From Begonia masoniana (lineage: Eukaryota > Streptophyta > Magnoliopsida > Cucurbitales > Begoniaceae): a stretch of 64,000 nucleotides of DNA. Shown here piece after piece: positions 25,379-37,137 of the stretch. Numbering within the stretch: the first letter of the stretch is position 1; each line of letters opens with the position of its first letter. The DNA lies in contig CM039510.1 in the NCBI GenBank assembly GCA_022432975.1, positions 10,676,301 through 10,740,300 on the forward strand. Reading direction: 5' to 3'. The notes beneath the pieces were generated by a model. It saw nothing but the letters and a program-made list of their open reading frames with translations, did no database searches and was not told the DNA's origin. The position numbers and the translations under genes are program-made.

Positions 25379-26243
25379 ATGGTGAGACGGCATCAGGAAG
25401 AGTCAAGCGAAAGCTCTCATGCCATTGACCGACTAACCGAACTGGTGGGAGTACAGCCTCGCATGGTGGAACGTATGATGGCCAGGGAAGACAGCGGGAA
25501 CAATAACAATAATAACCATGGAAATGCTTCACGTGACAACAGTGGAGATAGATTCCGGCGACTCCAGCCGCCTTCATTCGATGGACTGTCTACAGACCCG
25601 ACCCGTGCTGAAACCTGGATTCGAACAATGGAGAAGATGTTCAGTTATGCAGAAGTGGAAGACAACAAGAAAGTTAATTGTGCCACGTTCTATTTCATCG
25701 AAAGTGCTGGATTTTGGTGGGACACAGTGCAGTCAACTACAGTGGCATTAAGTTGGGAAGGATTCACGAAAATCTTCTACGAGAAGTACTTTGACCGAGG
25801 AGTGAGGAAGGAAAAGTTGCTTGAGTTCTCTTGGCTGCGACAATATGGGTCAGTGGCAGAATATGTTTAGAAATTCGAATCATTATCCCGGTATGCAACA
25901 CACCTGGTGGCCATTGATGAGAATAAGGTGTACCAATTCATTCAAGGTTTGAAGCTGGACCTCTTACGAGGAATTTCATACGGAGGATTTGATGAGGCCC
26001 CGTATACGAAGGTGGTGGCCAAGGCTTACCAGTTAGAAGCCTTGGAAACGAAATCCCTGAGACAAAGGGATTCATCAAGGGGGATTATTCGGAATGCCCC
26101 TCAACGGCAACAGCAACAAAGAGGTCAGAATTTACAACCTCAATAGCAGCAGAACAGGGGCATTAAGAGGCCCAATGAAACCATCCTTTATCAAGACAAA
26201 GGAAAAAGAACCAATGGGGGCTCCTTTTTTACTCAAACATTAT
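25379..26243 (+). pseudogene. Element C gag, broken and cut by the gap
   Basis: The ATG opens MVRRHQEESSESSHAIDRLT, the same gag family as B. The capsid-like part includes the AETWIRTMEKMF and [19 protein letters not shown] segments. An in-frame TAG after AEYV (about 25,868-25,870) stands where B has CAG (Gln). A second CAG-to-TAG is in the glutamine-rich stretch (about 26,144-26,146). The frame breaks again in the last 30 bases (a TTTTTT run) next to the N gap, so the zinc knuckle and all of pol are unseen. Related to Ty3/gypsy capsid; not functional as read. Confidence 0.9.
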
Positions 26244-26343
26244 NNNNNNNNNNNNNNNNNNNNNNNNNNNNNNNNNNNNNNNNNNNNNNNNNNNNNNNNN
26301 NNNNNNNNNNNNNNNNNNNNNNNNNNNNNNNNNNNNNNNNNNN
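26244..26343. other. Assembly gap, exactly 100 N
   Basis: A run of 100 N, the conventional placeholder for a gap of unknown size. It separates the broken gag of element C on the left from a truncated, oppositely oriented copy of the same LTR C on the right. The join between the palindrome arms is therefore not sequence-supported. Confidence 0.99.
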
Positions 26344-26811
26344 ACGACTTAGTAAGAGAGGAAGAAGAAAAAAGAAAGGGAAATAGTAGTGGACGTCAGC
26401 CAGAAGTAGGGTGACGTCAACGGGAAAAGGGAAGATACACGACAGCAGATGGAAAATCGGATGAGTGATGACGGCGCCGGAAGATGGAGACGTCAACGAA
26501 AGATACAACGCAGAGAAAGCGGATGAGGTGAGAAGTCAGCGAAGATGGATGACGTCAACTGAAAGATACGATTTAAGGGCAGCGGTGGATGTAGGAAGAA
26601 ATGAACAGTGAAAATCAGTGTGGACGTGATCTGAAGATATAGTTTTTAGGTGAAATTGACAAATTTAACAAAAAAAAGACAGGCGGGCAGGAATATCAAA
26701 CAAGGCATAAAGGTTTTCAAAACCTTCAACTCGTTCACACAAAAAAAAAAAAAGAAAAAAATTAAAAGAAAAAAAACCAATGAAAAAAAAATAAAAAAAA
26801 CATAAAAAAAA

Positions 26812-26859
<48 letters not shown>

Positions 26860-26893
26860 AAAAAAAAAAAAAAAAAGAACATAAAAAAAAAAG

Positions 26894-26947
<54 letters not shown>

Positions 26948-28520
26948 AAAAAAAACCAAGAAAAAAAAAAAAACCCACTAAAAAAAACATACTTACAAAG
27001 GACAGATTTCAAGGAAGACAAAACGGAAGGATAGCTCTAGAATTCGAGGAACATCCAGCATAACCTGAAAAGGGAGAACTCAAGCAGTTCCAGAACATTT
27101 CATAACATGAAAATAGATGTTAGACAATGGCCGATACAGAGGTTTTAAAACTAAATCACCAGACTATACATTATATATATATCCAACAGAAGGCTACATA
27201 GGTTTTTTTTTAAACAAAAACACATAATCGGTAAGGTTACAGACATAACTTTACTTAATTTACTTAAACCTCGGGAATAATTTGTATTGCTGCAAAGCAA
27301 CAACACCTCATGAGCCGAGCCAACAGGCCACCTAGTCATCAGTGAGGCACAAAGAGTCCTCACCTTTGGGTTCAGTACCTACATCCGGGAGTTCACCTAT
27401 GAGTCGAAAACTCAGTAAGAACATATAAAACAATGCAGTGATGCATATGCTATGCATGAACTGTCAGAAATACAGTGAAAGTACAGGAAACTTACGTTTC
27501 AGTGGCAGAGGGGTATAAGTGGGGCAAATAGGGGAACTGGCGAAACAATGGGATTGCACTAGCAGGCACAACAGAACCTACAGAACAGAACGAAAACAGA
27601 CTATGGGGGCCAGTCCGTACCACACTTACCGATACATTTCACTCCGATGTTATCTGCTTAGCTTCAAATCGTGTAAAGAAGATAGTTTTGCATGAAACTT
27701 TCGGTGGAAAACTGTATGCATGGCATTTACATGCCTGAACTTCAATAGAGAATACGGAAATAACAGAACGAATATTTTATGCAAGCAGAACATAAACAAC
27801 GCGAACATGAACTATAACCTTTCTACCTAGACAAAACACGATAGAATGAAAAAATTTAGTACCTCGTGATGTCGGCCTTAAGGGCCAACCTACGGCGATC
27901 TGAACTACCGTTATCCGCGATGCGTTAGCTGGAAAGTCTCAGAATGCATAGATCTGTAACGTACACGCAGGAGAGGAATAAACAATCTGCAAAATGCTAA
28001 CTAATAAGTTAGGAAGAATCAGCAAGCAGAACACGTTTCAATCTTTAGAAAACACACCACGTGTTTTCATCCAAAGATAGTGAGTTTTCTCTAAATACCA
28101 CAACCCTAAACTTCGGTAAAACCCCACATTAAACTTGTCCAAACTTGTTAGCGTGGGTAGATGCTTACCTTTTGCTGAAGAAAACAGAAGTAAGTAGGAG
28201 AAATAAAGTTTTGAAGACTTGGCACCGTCGCTTGGAAGAGAGAAAGTAAAGAGAGAAGGGGAGAAGCAGAGAGGTGAAGTGAAGATTTCACGTAGGAGGA
28301 AGAATTTAACTTCCTCAACAAGCAGCCATGTGTCAACTATCCATTGGCTATCTCCCACCAACCTTAATTCTCTCTAATTTACCCTTCCATGCATTTTAAA
28401 CTTAGTGTTTTGTTTAGTTACACATTAGTTTGGTTCCCAACAAATACATATTGAATTAATATTAAATAAATCCCGTAAAATGATTTGAGAAATATTACAG
28501 CCAAAAGGTCGGGTGCTACA
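26344..28520 (-). mobile_element. Element C LTR, truncated by the gap (right arm)
   Basis: Reverse complement of 22,692 to about 24,640. In sense it starts TGTAGCACCC at 28,520. The end, primer binding site and gag seen in the left copy are missing. A poly(A)-rich tract of about 250 bp (26,741-26,992) has no counterpart in the left copy, and the donor-like site is altered (GGTAGTTC). Confidence 0.88.
26741..26992. repeat. Poly(A)-rich low-complexity tract
   Basis: Mostly A with scattered C and G, including uninterrupted runs of more than 35 A. The left-arm counterpart (about 24,225-24,250) has only a seven- or eight-T run. Phe-rich frames on the other strand are composition artefacts. Confidence 0.95.
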
Positions 28521-28680
28521 CTAGTCTCCTGTAGGAGTTTAGCATATGCAAAGAACAACAACATGATTAGGCGCTCATTAATCAATTATCATAGGTGATA
28601 AATCACTTTCTAGCAAACAAGATTCAGTAACTAGTAAATCAAATTTACTATTTTTCTTTTTTAAGCTCCTCGAGATACTG
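28521..28680 (-). pseudogene. Copia E end of gag and protease start (right arm)
   Basis: Minus-strand copy of 22,532-22,691 between the C LTR (28,520) and the B 5' LTR (28,681). It keeps LEELKKKNSKFDLLVTES and the same break at the protease aspartate motif. 28,676-28,680 (TACTG) is one side of the target duplication of B. Confidence 0.8.
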
Positions 28681-31372
28681 TGTAACACCCGACATTTTGG
28701 CCGTGTATAATCTGTTGAATTATTGTATGGATTTAATGCCATAAATACAGAAACTATTTTATTGTAAATTTTTGGAGCGTTTAGTGAGGTGAGAAGCACA
28801 CTAATGTACTAACTAAACAAAGCATGTTAGTTGGAAATGGATGGAAGGGTATATGGGAAGAAATTAAGGGTTGGTGGGAAGGAATTAATGAGCTATTGAC
28901 ACCTGGCGATTTGATGAAGAAGCTAATTTCTTCCATCCTTCGTGAAACTCTCACTTCTCATCTGTTTCTTTCCCACTACTCCCTGTTCTTTCTTTCTGGC
29001 GATTTTGACAAAATACCAACACTTCGTTTTCCCAGTTTTTCTTTTGTTTCTCCAACCAAAGGTAATCATCCGCAAAGTTATCAAGTTGAATAGGTTATAA
29101 TGTGAGTTCTTGTTGGAGTAAAAGATTACAATAATACGGAATAAACTCACTGTTTTGGATAAAAGCACGATAGACTGTGTTCTGAAGGATTGAGTAGAGT
29201 CTGCTGCATATCTTACCAACTTATTAGTTAGCATTTGCAGCTGTTTAATTCTTTTACATGCATGTTACAGATCCGAGCGTTCCAGAGACATTCGTGCATC
29301 TTACATTGCAGCAAACAGGAAAGTTCATACCCGTAGGTTGGCCCTTAAGGCCCTACATCACGGAGGTACTAGGTATTTCTGTTCTGTCGGGTTGTTCTGG
29401 GTAGAAGAGTTAGAGTTATGTTCTGAAATGTCTGGCTTTGATTTACTTTCTGCTGTCTTATTTTTGCTATCTGTCTGTTTCAGTTCAAGCACCGTTCACG
29501 CATACACATTTTCTCTGAAAGACATGCAAATGTTTTCTGTACACTGTTTGAAACTAAATAAGATAAACCTGACTGAAATGAACCGGTTAAGCGCGGGACG
29601 GGGACTGACCTACTGTTACTGTACTGTAATATATATGTATACTGTATTACTGTATGTGCCTATTGTGCACTCACGGATTCTTCTGATTGTCAGTTCCCCT
29701 ATAAGCCCCACTTATACCTCTCTGCCACTGAACATAATGTACTGTATTGTAACTGTATTTCTGAAAATCGCATGCATAGCATTTGCATCACTGCATATCT
29801 ATTATGTTCTTACTGAGTTTTAGACTCATAGGTGAACTCCCTGATGTAGGTACTGAACCTGAAAATGAGGATTTTGTACCTCAGTCTGATGAATAGGTGG
29901 CTGGTGAATCGAGCTCATGGGGGTGTTGTTGCTGTAGCCAGACAAATTCTGACCCGAGGTTTAAGTTTTCTGTAATGTCTATATGTGTAAAGTTTTTCTG
30001 AAAATTCTGGCTTGTTGTAAAAACTCTGTAAAAACTTCCGTTTTTGGAAAGTCTGCAAATATATGTTAGGTTCTGTACTGATCCTCATATTTTAAAATAA
30101 TGCACAGATTTTGATATCTAAGTTATTAAAACTATTGTATTTGACAGTTGAATTCATGTTCTGAATATTCGGAAATTGTTTGGAGTTGTTAGTTTGTTCG
30201 TGGATGACTTCTTGTTTTGGAACTATCCATGCAATTTGTTTCCTTTAAATCTGTTAATTGTAAAGAGTGCTCTACATCCTTGTGTAGAATCGGGCATCGA
30301 AGGTTTACAACTCTCATGCTTTCTGTTTGTGCTGTATTTTACAGTTGAATGATATTTTGAATATTCGGAAATTGTTTGGGATATTATCTGTCAGCTTGTG
30401 TATGAATGACTTCTAGTTTTAGAGTTATCCATGCAGTCTGTTTTTCTTAAAAATCCTGTCGTGTTCCTTTAAACATGTGTTCAAGTTATGTTTTTAAATC
30501 AGTCTCTGAAGTTTGAAGTTTTCATGGCTTCTGTTGTGCTCGAGAACCACGTTTTTAATTGGTTGGAGAATCTGAGTCTTTCATGTTTTCTGTTTTTTCT
30601 ATTCTATGTTGGTAAGTCTTCCTGCTAAAAGCTGTCAAACTTTGTCTTTAAAACTATGTCTTCCGATTACATCCACCGGTGAACTCAATTCCGTTTGTGG
30701 TTCACATCCACCGGTTATCACTGTTCATCTTTTGTCGTATCTGCATCTACCGCCAAACAGTAATTCTATTTAGGTTTTGCTCCTGCCGATTCCGTTTATT
30801 GCATTCATCTTCCAATGAGGTCATCTCCTCTTCCGATGACGTCACCATAGCTTTTCTTCTGCTGATTTCAACTGTTGCCTGCATCTTCTGGTGACGTCAT
30901 CCATCTTACGGCTGACGTCATCACCTTCTGCCGATTTTGTTTACTATCTGTATCTGCCAATGACATCATCACATCTTCTGATGACATCATCACACATTTC
31001 GATCCCGTCTGCTGCCTACACCTTCCGATGATGTCATCCACATCATCCGGCCACGTCATCTGCCTAAATCTTCCGGTATCATTTCGGCTTGCATCCACCA
31101 ATTCCACTCGATGCCTGCTTCTTCCGTCAACGCCTTCTGCCAGTTTATTTTTTTTTTGTTTTCATCACTTCCTGCTTTTCTTCTATCATCCATTTTGCGT
31201 TCCGATTCTGTTAACTGTTTACCCGTTTGATTTCGAATCCAGAGAACTTTCTCTCTCTATAAATGTTTTAAATGTTTAATGTACAAAAAAATAGTCCTCG
31301 TTTTCTGTTATCTGTCCCGGAGTGATGGCTTCGATCCCGGACCCCGATCGGGTTCGGTTTCGGGCTGTCACA
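28681..31372 (+). repeat. Element B 5' LTR (right copy)
   Basis: 2692 bp, TGTAACACCCGACATTTTGG to CGGGCTGTCACA. The donor-like site reads AGGAAAGT (29,317-29,324) instead of AGGTAAGT, and the acceptor-like GATGTAG|GT has its G at 29,849. The TGACGTCA-rich part is at about 30,825-31,060. Confidence 0.93.
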
Positions 31373-31373
31373 G

Positions 31374-31533
31374 TTATGGTATCAGAGCGATAAGGTTTTA
31401 AACCCGATTCTGTGAAGTGTCTGACTGCGCAACCTACCACGTGAGATCGCTCCACCAACTGTAAGTGTCTAATGTTCTGTAAAACGTTTGTGTTTATTAA
31501 ATTTAGTTATTTCGTGATAGGATTATTTTAGAA
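31374..31533 (+). promoter_or_regulatory. Element B primer binding site and 71-nt leader intron candidate
   Basis: TTATGGTATCAGAGCG follows the LTR and contains TGGTATCAGAGC, complementary to initiator tRNA-Met. CCAACT|GTAAGTG (start 31,461) and ATTATTTTAG| (end 31,531) bracket 71 nt that finish two bases before the gag ATG at 31,534. The bracket is matched in length by element C and partly conserved in A and G. Confidence 0.65.
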
Positions 31534-34076
31534 ATGGTGAGAGGACATCAAGATGAAGCAAGTAACAGCGCCAGAACCATTGATCGTTTAACCGAGCTGG
31601 TGGAGGTACAATCCCGAATGGTGGAACGCATGATGGCCAGAGAAGATGACAGAAACAATAACCATGGAAATAACAATCATGCTAATGCTCCGCGTGACAC
31701 TAATGGAGATAGATTCCGACGACTTCAACTGCCGACGTTTGATGGGCTATCTACTGACACAACTCATGCTGAGGAATGGATCCGGTAGATCGAGCGTATG
31801 TTTAACTGCGCTGAAGTGGAAGAAAATAAGAAGGTCGTATGTGCCACCTTTCACCTCACCAAAAGCGTTGGATTTTGGTGGGACACGGTGCAGTCCACTA
31901 CCGTGGCACTAAGCTGGGAGGGATTTAAGAAGATCTTTTACGAGAAGTATTTTGACCACAGTGTGAGGAAGGAAAAGTTAGTTGAATTCTCTCGGCTACG
32001 ACAATACGGGTCGGTGGCTGAATACGTTCAGAAGTTCGAACCATTGTCCCGTTATGCACCTCACCTAGTGGCCACCGATGAGAATAAGGTACACCAATTC
32101 ATTCAAGGGCTGAAGATGGACTTATTATGCGCGATCTCAACCGGGGGTTTTGATGAGGCACCGTATACGAAGGTGGTGGCCAAGGCTTATCAGTTGGAAG
32201 CCTTACAAATAAAGTCACAGAGACAAAGGGATTCAATAAGAGGGATTATTCGAAGTATTCCTCAGCAACAACAACAACGGAGGGGTCGAAACCTGCAACC
32301 TCAACAGCAACAAAACAGGGGCATAAAGAGGCCCAATGAGACTCTCACTTACCAAGATAAAGGAAAGAGACCGATGGGAGCTCCTCAACTCACCATATGT
32401 CCACGGTGCCAGAAGAGCCACCAAGGCGAGTGTAGGTTTATAACTGGCGCTTGTTTTCGATGTGGTAAGGCAGGCCATCAAGTTCGGGATTGCCCAATGC
32501 CCGACACCAGAGCAGGTCAAGCCGTGCCGAGAGTGTTTGCAATGATGGAGGACGTTGATGATGCTGATCTGCATACAGCAATTACAGGTACAATCTTGAT
32601 ATGTAATGTACCTGCTTATACCTTGTGGGACACGGGGGCCACACATTCGTTTGTGGCAGGGGACTTTGTAGTTAGGCAGAAGGTTATTTGTATGTCATCA
32701 GATCAGCCCTACAGCATTATGCTACCGTCCGGAGAGTTTATGCACTCCGAGCAGGTGGTACGGGGTGATATAGTGTCAGTAGGAGACCAGAAGTTGTACG
32801 CCAACCTTATCGTCATCGGTATGAAAGGGTACGATGTCATTTTGGGGATGGACTGGTTGTTTAGACATCATGCCACCATCAACTGTAGGTCCGGACTTGT
32901 GTCATTTAAACGCCCGAATGAGGTAGATTTCTCTTACCAGGCAATACCGAAGGAACATCGTAGGCCTGTTATATCTTCCCTGAAAGCTCAACGGCTGATG
33001 AAGTCAGGGTGTATCGGATTCCTGGCCCACGTAGTGGATGTCCAAAGGCAAAATGAGGTGGAACTTCAAAATATTCTGGTAAATCGAGACTTTTCAGAGG
33101 TTTTCTTAGACGACTTACTGGGATTGCCAACTGATCGTGAAATTGAGTTTGAGATTGACGTATATCCAGGTGCTGAACTAGTATCGAAGAATCCATACCG
33201 TATGGCACCGATTGAGCTGAGGGAGTTGAAGGCTCAGCTAAAGGAATTGGTGGATAAGGGTTTTGTACGACCTAGTTTTTCTCCGTGGGGTGCTCCCGTC
33301 TTGTTTGTTAAGAAGAAGGATGAGTCCCTACGGATGTGTATTGACTACCGTGAGCTGAACAAGTTGACAATCAAGAATAAGTACCCGTTGCCGAGAATCG
33401 ATGATTTATTTGACCAGCTACAAGGGGCTCGGGTATTTTCTAAGATCGACTTACGCTCCGGCTATTACCAGCTGAAGGTCAGAGCTGATGATATTCCAAA
33501 GACCGCCTTCAGGACCCGGTACGGGCATTACGAGTTCTTGGTGATGTCGTTCGGGTTAACTAATGCTTCGGCAGCATTCATGGACCCGATGAACAGAATA
33601 TTCCAAGATTTCTTGGATAAATTTGTAATCGTTTTCATCGACGACATTCTAGTTTATTCCAGGAGTAAGGCCGAGCACAAGGAGCACTTAGCAATTGTGC
33701 TGTCAACTCTGAAACAGCACCAGTTGTATGCCAAACTGTCGAAGTGCGAATTCTGGTTGGATAGGATTAACTTTCTAGGCCACGTGGTGTCTGCAGAAGG
33801 AGTTTCGGTAGATCCAGCCAAGATTCTGGCCGTGAAAGATTGTCCAAAACCGAGAAATGCCAGCGAAGTACGGAGCTTTTTCGGACTAGCTGGTTATTAC
33901 AGGAAGTTCATTAAAGACTTCTCCGTGATAGCAAAACCTATGACAAGCTTAACAAAGAAGGACATCAAGTTCAGGTGGTCTGAAGCATGTGAAGTGAGCT
34001 TTCAGAAACTGAAGCAAAAATTAACCACGGCTCCTCTACTAGTGTTGCCATTTGAAGACGGAAAATTCAGCGTGTA
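31534..34076 (+). pseudogene. Element B gag, protease and reverse transcriptase
   Basis: The ATG is set by alignment with the C and G gag starts. Gag runs MVRGHQDEASNS, an in-frame TAG at about 31,786 (after EEWIR), then the capsid segment and a Gln-rich linker. The zinc knuckle [14 protein letters not shown] (CX2CX4HX4C) lies at about 32,452. The protease motif WDTGATHSF is at about 32,625-32,650. Reverse transcriptase follows from about 33,180 with [30 protein letters not shown] and the catalytic FIDDILVYS at about 33,632-33,658. The frame from 31,798 to 34,076 is open for 759 codons and ends at a TAA in the RNase H start (KFSV, then stop). In a live element these would make the capsid, the processing protease and the polymerase. 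Confidence 0.93.
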
Positions 34077-35926
34077 ATGTGATGCATCCAAGATTGGTTT
34101 GGGATGTGTATTAATGCAAGAAGGGAAAGTTGTAGCATAGGCATCCAGACAACTGAAGAACCACGAGCAAAACTACCCTACACATGACCTCGAGCTAGCG
34201 GTAGTAGTATTTGCGCTGAAAGTATAGAGACACCACTTATACGGACAATCATGTGAGGTGTTTTCTGACCACAAGAGTTTGAAATACCTCTTTACTCAGA
34301 AAAAGTTGAATATGAGATAGAGGCGGTGGTTAGAATTTGTAAAAGACTACGATGTTGGGATCAAATACCATCCTGGTAAAGCTAATGTGGTAGCTGATGC
34401 GCTAAGCAGGATGCCAACTACTATGCAACCAGTAATGTCGGCCGTATCAATGCCTTTAAGAACAGAGATTCAGAAGTTTGATATGGAGATAGTTTCTGGG
34501 CTATCGGCCATACTAGCAGACTTAACCGTACGGCCCACCGTCCTGGACCACATTAAGGAAGCCCAGAAGACCAATTCAAAGGAGATGGCTGATATGGTGA
34601 GCAAAGTACCAATGGCTTCTTCCAATTTCAGTTATTCGGGAGGTGGAGCACTGAAGTTCAAAAACAGATGGTATGTTCCGAAAGACGAAGAGCTACGGAA
34701 GCACATCTTATCGGAAGCCCATTCATCTTATTTCTCTGTGCATCCTGGAAGCACAAAGATGTATCAGGACTTGAAACTTCAATTCTGTTGGCCGAATATG
34801 AAGAATGAAGTGGCCAAGTATGTGGAGTCTTGTATGATATGTCAACAAGTCAAAGCTGAACATCAACGACCAAGTGGAACACTTCAGCCTCTTTCGATTC
34901 CCGAATGAAAGTGGGAGAACATTGCAATGGACTTTGTTGTTGGCCTTCCAAGGACAGCTAAAGGCCACAATAGCATATGGGTCATAGTGGACAGATTGAC
35001 GAAGTCGGCCCATTTTCTACCTGTGAAGACGACATTCTTTATGGACCAGTATGCAGAACTATACATTAGTGAGATTGTCAAGCTACATGGGGTACCAGTG
35101 TCGATTGTATCTGACCGAGCTCCCTGGGCACCAGGTTGGATTTCAGCACGGCGTTTCATCCAAAGATGGACGGGCAATCCGAGAGAACAATTCAAATACT
35201 AGAGGATATGTTAAGGTCGTGCGTGCTGGAATTTCATGCTCCTTGGAGTAGATACCTACCGCTTGTGGAGTTCGCTTACAACAATAGCTATCAGGCTACA
35301 ATTGGAATGGCTCTATATGAAGCTCTCTAGGAAAAAAGTGTAGGTCCCCGTTGTGTTGGGATGAGGTCGGAGAAACCAAGCTTATCGGCCCTGAGATATT
35401 ACAGCAGATGTTCGAGGTGATAACTGCTATCAAACAACGAATAAAGATTGCTCAGAGTCAACAGAAAAGTTATGCAGACCATAGAAGAAGAGATTTAGAG
35501 TTTGCTGAGGGTGATGAAGTGTTTTTGAAGGGGTCACCTTTCAAAGGCGTAATGAGATTTGGCAAGAAAGGAAAGCTAAGCCCAATGTTTGTTGGGCCTT
35601 TTCTCATCTTGAAGAGAATTGGGAACATGGCCTACAGACTACAGCTACCAGCGTCAATGGATGGTGTTCATGATGTTATCCATGTGTCAATGCTGAGAAA
35701 GTGCTTACGGGATCCAACTCAGATCGTGAAACAGGTGGACTTCGATATCATGCCAACGCTGACATATGAAGAAAGGCCTATACAGATATTGGATATGTCA
35801 CTCAAAGTGTTGCGCAATCGAGTGGTCCCATTGGTGAAAGTTTTATGGCGAAATCATAATGTAGAGGAAGCCACTTGGGAAAGACAAGAGGATGTCAGGG
35901 CCCAATATCCGGATCTCTTTGCTTAG
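34077..35926 (+). pseudogene. Element B RNase H, integrase and chromodomain-like tail, dead
   Basis: RNase H is readable ([32 protein letters not shown]) but carries four in-frame stops between about 34,074 and 34,322. One, in the place of Trp (KV, stop, RH), and one, in the place of Gln (MR, stop, RRW), fit C-to-T changes. Integrase has its HHCC finger (CMICQQVK at about 34,830) and a TGA in place of Trp just before the catalytic core start MDFVVGLP. About 60 bp are missing after VSDR (about 35,113-35,140), shifting the frame. A stop then replaces the LYGRK region at about 35,330. The tail from 35,351 is open and ends EEATWERQEDVRAQYPDLFA, like the degenerate chromodomain of Tekay-type elements. 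Confidence 0.92.
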
Positions 35927-36603
35927 GCAAATTTTGGGGATAAAATTTATGTTAAGGTGGGTGGAATGTAACACCTGACATTTTGGCCGTGTAATAATAT
36001 GTTGAATTATTGTATGGATTTAAATTGCCATAAATACAGAAACTATTTTATTGTAAATTTTAGGCGTTTAGTGAGGCGAGAAGCAATCTAATGACTAACT
36101 AAACAAAGCATGTTAGTTAGAAATGGATGGAAGGGTATATTGGGAAGAAATTAAGGTTGGTGGGAAGGAATTAATGAGCTATTGACACCTGGCGACTTGA
36201 TGAAGAAGCTAAGTTCTTCCTCCTTCGTGAAACCCTCACTTCTCATCTGTTTCTTCCCACTACTCCCTCTTCTTTCTTTCTGGCGATTTTGACAAAATAC
36301 CAACACTTTGTTTTCCCAGTTTTTCTTCTGTTTTTTCCAACAAAAGTAATCATCCGCAAAAGTTATCAAGTTGAATAGGTTATAATGTGAGTTCTTGTTG
36401 GAGTTAAAGATTACGATAATATGGAATAAACTCACTGTTTTGGATAAAAACACGATAGACTGTGTTCTGAAGGATTGAGTAGAGTCTGCTGCATATCTTA
36501 CCAACTTATTAGTTAGCATTTGCAGCTGTTTAATTCTTTTACATGCATGTTACAGATCCGAGCGTTCCAGAGACATTCGTGCATCTTACATTGCAGCAAA
36601 CAG

Positions 36604-37137
36604 GTAAGTTCATACCCGTAGGTTGGCCCTTAAGGCCCTACATCACAGAGGTACTAGGTATTTCTGTTCGGTTGGGTTGTTCTGGGTAGAAGAGTTAGAG
36701 TTATGTTCTGAAATGTCTGGCTTTGATTTACTTTCTACTGTCTTATTTCTGTTGTCTGCCTGTTTAAGTTCAAGCACCGTTCACGCATACACGTTTTCTC
36801 TGAAAGACATGCAAATGTTTTCTGTACACTGTTTGAAACTAAATAAGATAAAATCTGACTGAAATGAACCGGTTAAGCGCGGGACAGGGACTGACCTACT
36901 GTTACTGTACTGTTATATATACGTATACTGTATTACTGTATGTGCCTATTGTGCACTCACTGATTCTTCTGATTGTCAGTTCCCCTATAAGCCCCACTTA
37001 TATCTCTCTGCCACTGAAACATAATGTACTGTATTGTAACTGTATTTCTGAAAACCGCATGCATAGCATTTTGCATCACTGCATATCTATTATGTTCTTA
37101 CTGAGTTTTAGACTCATAGGTGAACTCCCTGATGTAG
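36604..37137 (+). other. Candidate LTR intron in the element B 3' LTR
   Basis: AACAG|GTAAGTTC, then GGCCCTTAAGGCCCTACATC 20-25 nt on, TTCTTACTGAG at about 37,094 and CTGATGTAG|GTAC with the acceptor G at 37,137. 534 nt. The left-arm copy (14,081-14,613, minus) gives 533 nt. The 5' LTR has lost the donor GT. Confidence 0.5.

Noticed and set aside
26646..27021. Phe-rich reading frames that look like membrane proteins
   Set aside because: Produced by a poly(A)-rich tract on the other strand.
20102..31279. MTS/DDV-repeat peptides in several places
   Set aside because: Translations of TGACGTCA and GATGATGTCATC arrays inside LTRs.
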